Origin: Diplonema papillatum
Lineage: Eukaryota > Euglenozoa > Diplonemea > Diplonemida > Diplonemidae
Reading direction: 5' to 3'
Length of the DNA stretch: 64,000 bases
Assembly: GCA_030068145.1 (NCBI GenBank)
Contig: JAPJBO010000686.1
Location: 61,771-125,770, forward strand
Below are positions 63,801 through 64,000 of the stretch, piece by piece. The notes under the pieces were generated by a model. That model was not told where the DNA came from. It ran no database searches and saw only the letters and a list, made by a program, of their open reading frames with translations. Positions within the stretch are counted from its first letter, which is position 1; every line of letters starts with the position of its first letter. The position numbers and the translations under genes were made by a program.

Positions 63801-64000
63801 GCTGGTGGCTAACTCAGGGTCTAAACGGTCCTGACAGGGCTCGCAATTACGCAATACGGGGTACGGCTACATTTTGATACTCCATATGCAGCTGGTGGCT
63901 AACTCAGTGTCTAAACGGTCCTGACAGGGCTCGCAATTACGCAATACGGGGTACGGCTACATTTTGATACTCCATATGCAGCTGGTGGCTATCTCAGTGT
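54871..64000 (+). repeat. 90-bp satellite, about 101 copies, open at the window end
   Basis: Units begin ACGGGGTACGGCTACATTTT, contain CATATGCAGCTGGTGGCT and end CTCGCAATTACGCAAT. Two variable positions dominate: CTAACTC or CTATCTC, and CAGTGTC or CAGGGTC. From about 60950 some units lose or gain bases there (CAGGTC, CAGGTGTC). The left edge is sharp at 54866-54871. No spacer variation or leader suggests anything but a satellite; a centromeric or heterochromatic role is possible but unproven. Confidence 0.97.

Noticed and set aside
54871-64000. CRISPR array
   Set aside because: Units are near-identical over the full 90 bp with no unique spacers, and no cas-like gene is near; it is a satellite.
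1-64000. Giant virus (for example pandoravirus) or bacterial origin
   Set aside because: Low gene density, kilobase satellites, many nested eukaryotic transposons and spliceable introns fit a nuclear genome better, though GC-rich genes and F-box-like text briefly suggested it.

Overview
The window looks like nuclear DNA of an intron-poor, repeat-rich eukaryote. A few GC-rich, mostly uninterrupted genes sit as islands in a sea of satellites, nested DNA transposons and gene fragments. Spliceable short introns, TIR transposons with TA, 5-bp and 11-bp target duplications, hAT and pogo-type proteins and a kilobase-scale satellite all argue against a bacterium. A florideophyte red alga (Chondrus-like architecture) would fit, but that is inference; no diagnostic marker gene is present. 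Coordinates were read by eye and may be off by a few bases.

Layout. 1-849: 3' end of an unrecognised gene, followed by a decayed copy of its end. 1.6-2.1 kb: broken double zinc-finger ORF. 2.5-5.7 kb: a gene with two decayed 5' copies upstream and a duplicated terminal exon downstream. 5.85-12.0 kb: a beta-helix gene with one 5' fragment before it and about eight shrinking 3' copies after it. 14.285-17.650 kb: an intact TA-flanked pogo-type transposon whose 970-residue protein joins a DDE transposase to cysteine-protease-like domains. 17.904-23.361 kb: a three-level nest of DNA transposons. 23.4-25.7 kb: hAT fossil and minisatellites. 25.8-27.9 kb: phosphoesterase (non-specific phospholipase C type) gene with a 5' pseudogene fragment. 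28-35.4 kb: dispersed repeats A-D and satellites. 35.48-37.68 kb: nucleotidyltransferase (non-canonical poly(A) polymerase type) with a 5' fragment upstream. 37.96-41.27 kb: a spliced basic protein, an acidic Ser-rich ORF and a broken SAP-domain ORF. 41.35-44.06 kb: a second copy of the large transposon, split by an inversion. 44.386-45.770 kb: element with an 11-bp duplication. 45.8-48.67 kb: 130-bp satellite. 48.7-54.87 kb: repeats and gene fragments. 54.87-64.0 kb: 90-bp satellite running off the window.

The recognised genes do not form a pathway. Two themes connect them. Most genes are accompanied by partial, deletion-riddled copies of themselves. A recurrent module of about 50 bp (core CGGAGACTTTAAAACCCCGG followed by TTTCAAGCGAAC) lies 12-145 bp upstream of several ATGs and travels with the duplicated fragments; it is the best promoter candidate here. 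The strongest novelty candidates are the transposase-protease fusion, the nested and inverted transposon family whose target duplications can be reconciled, and the module.
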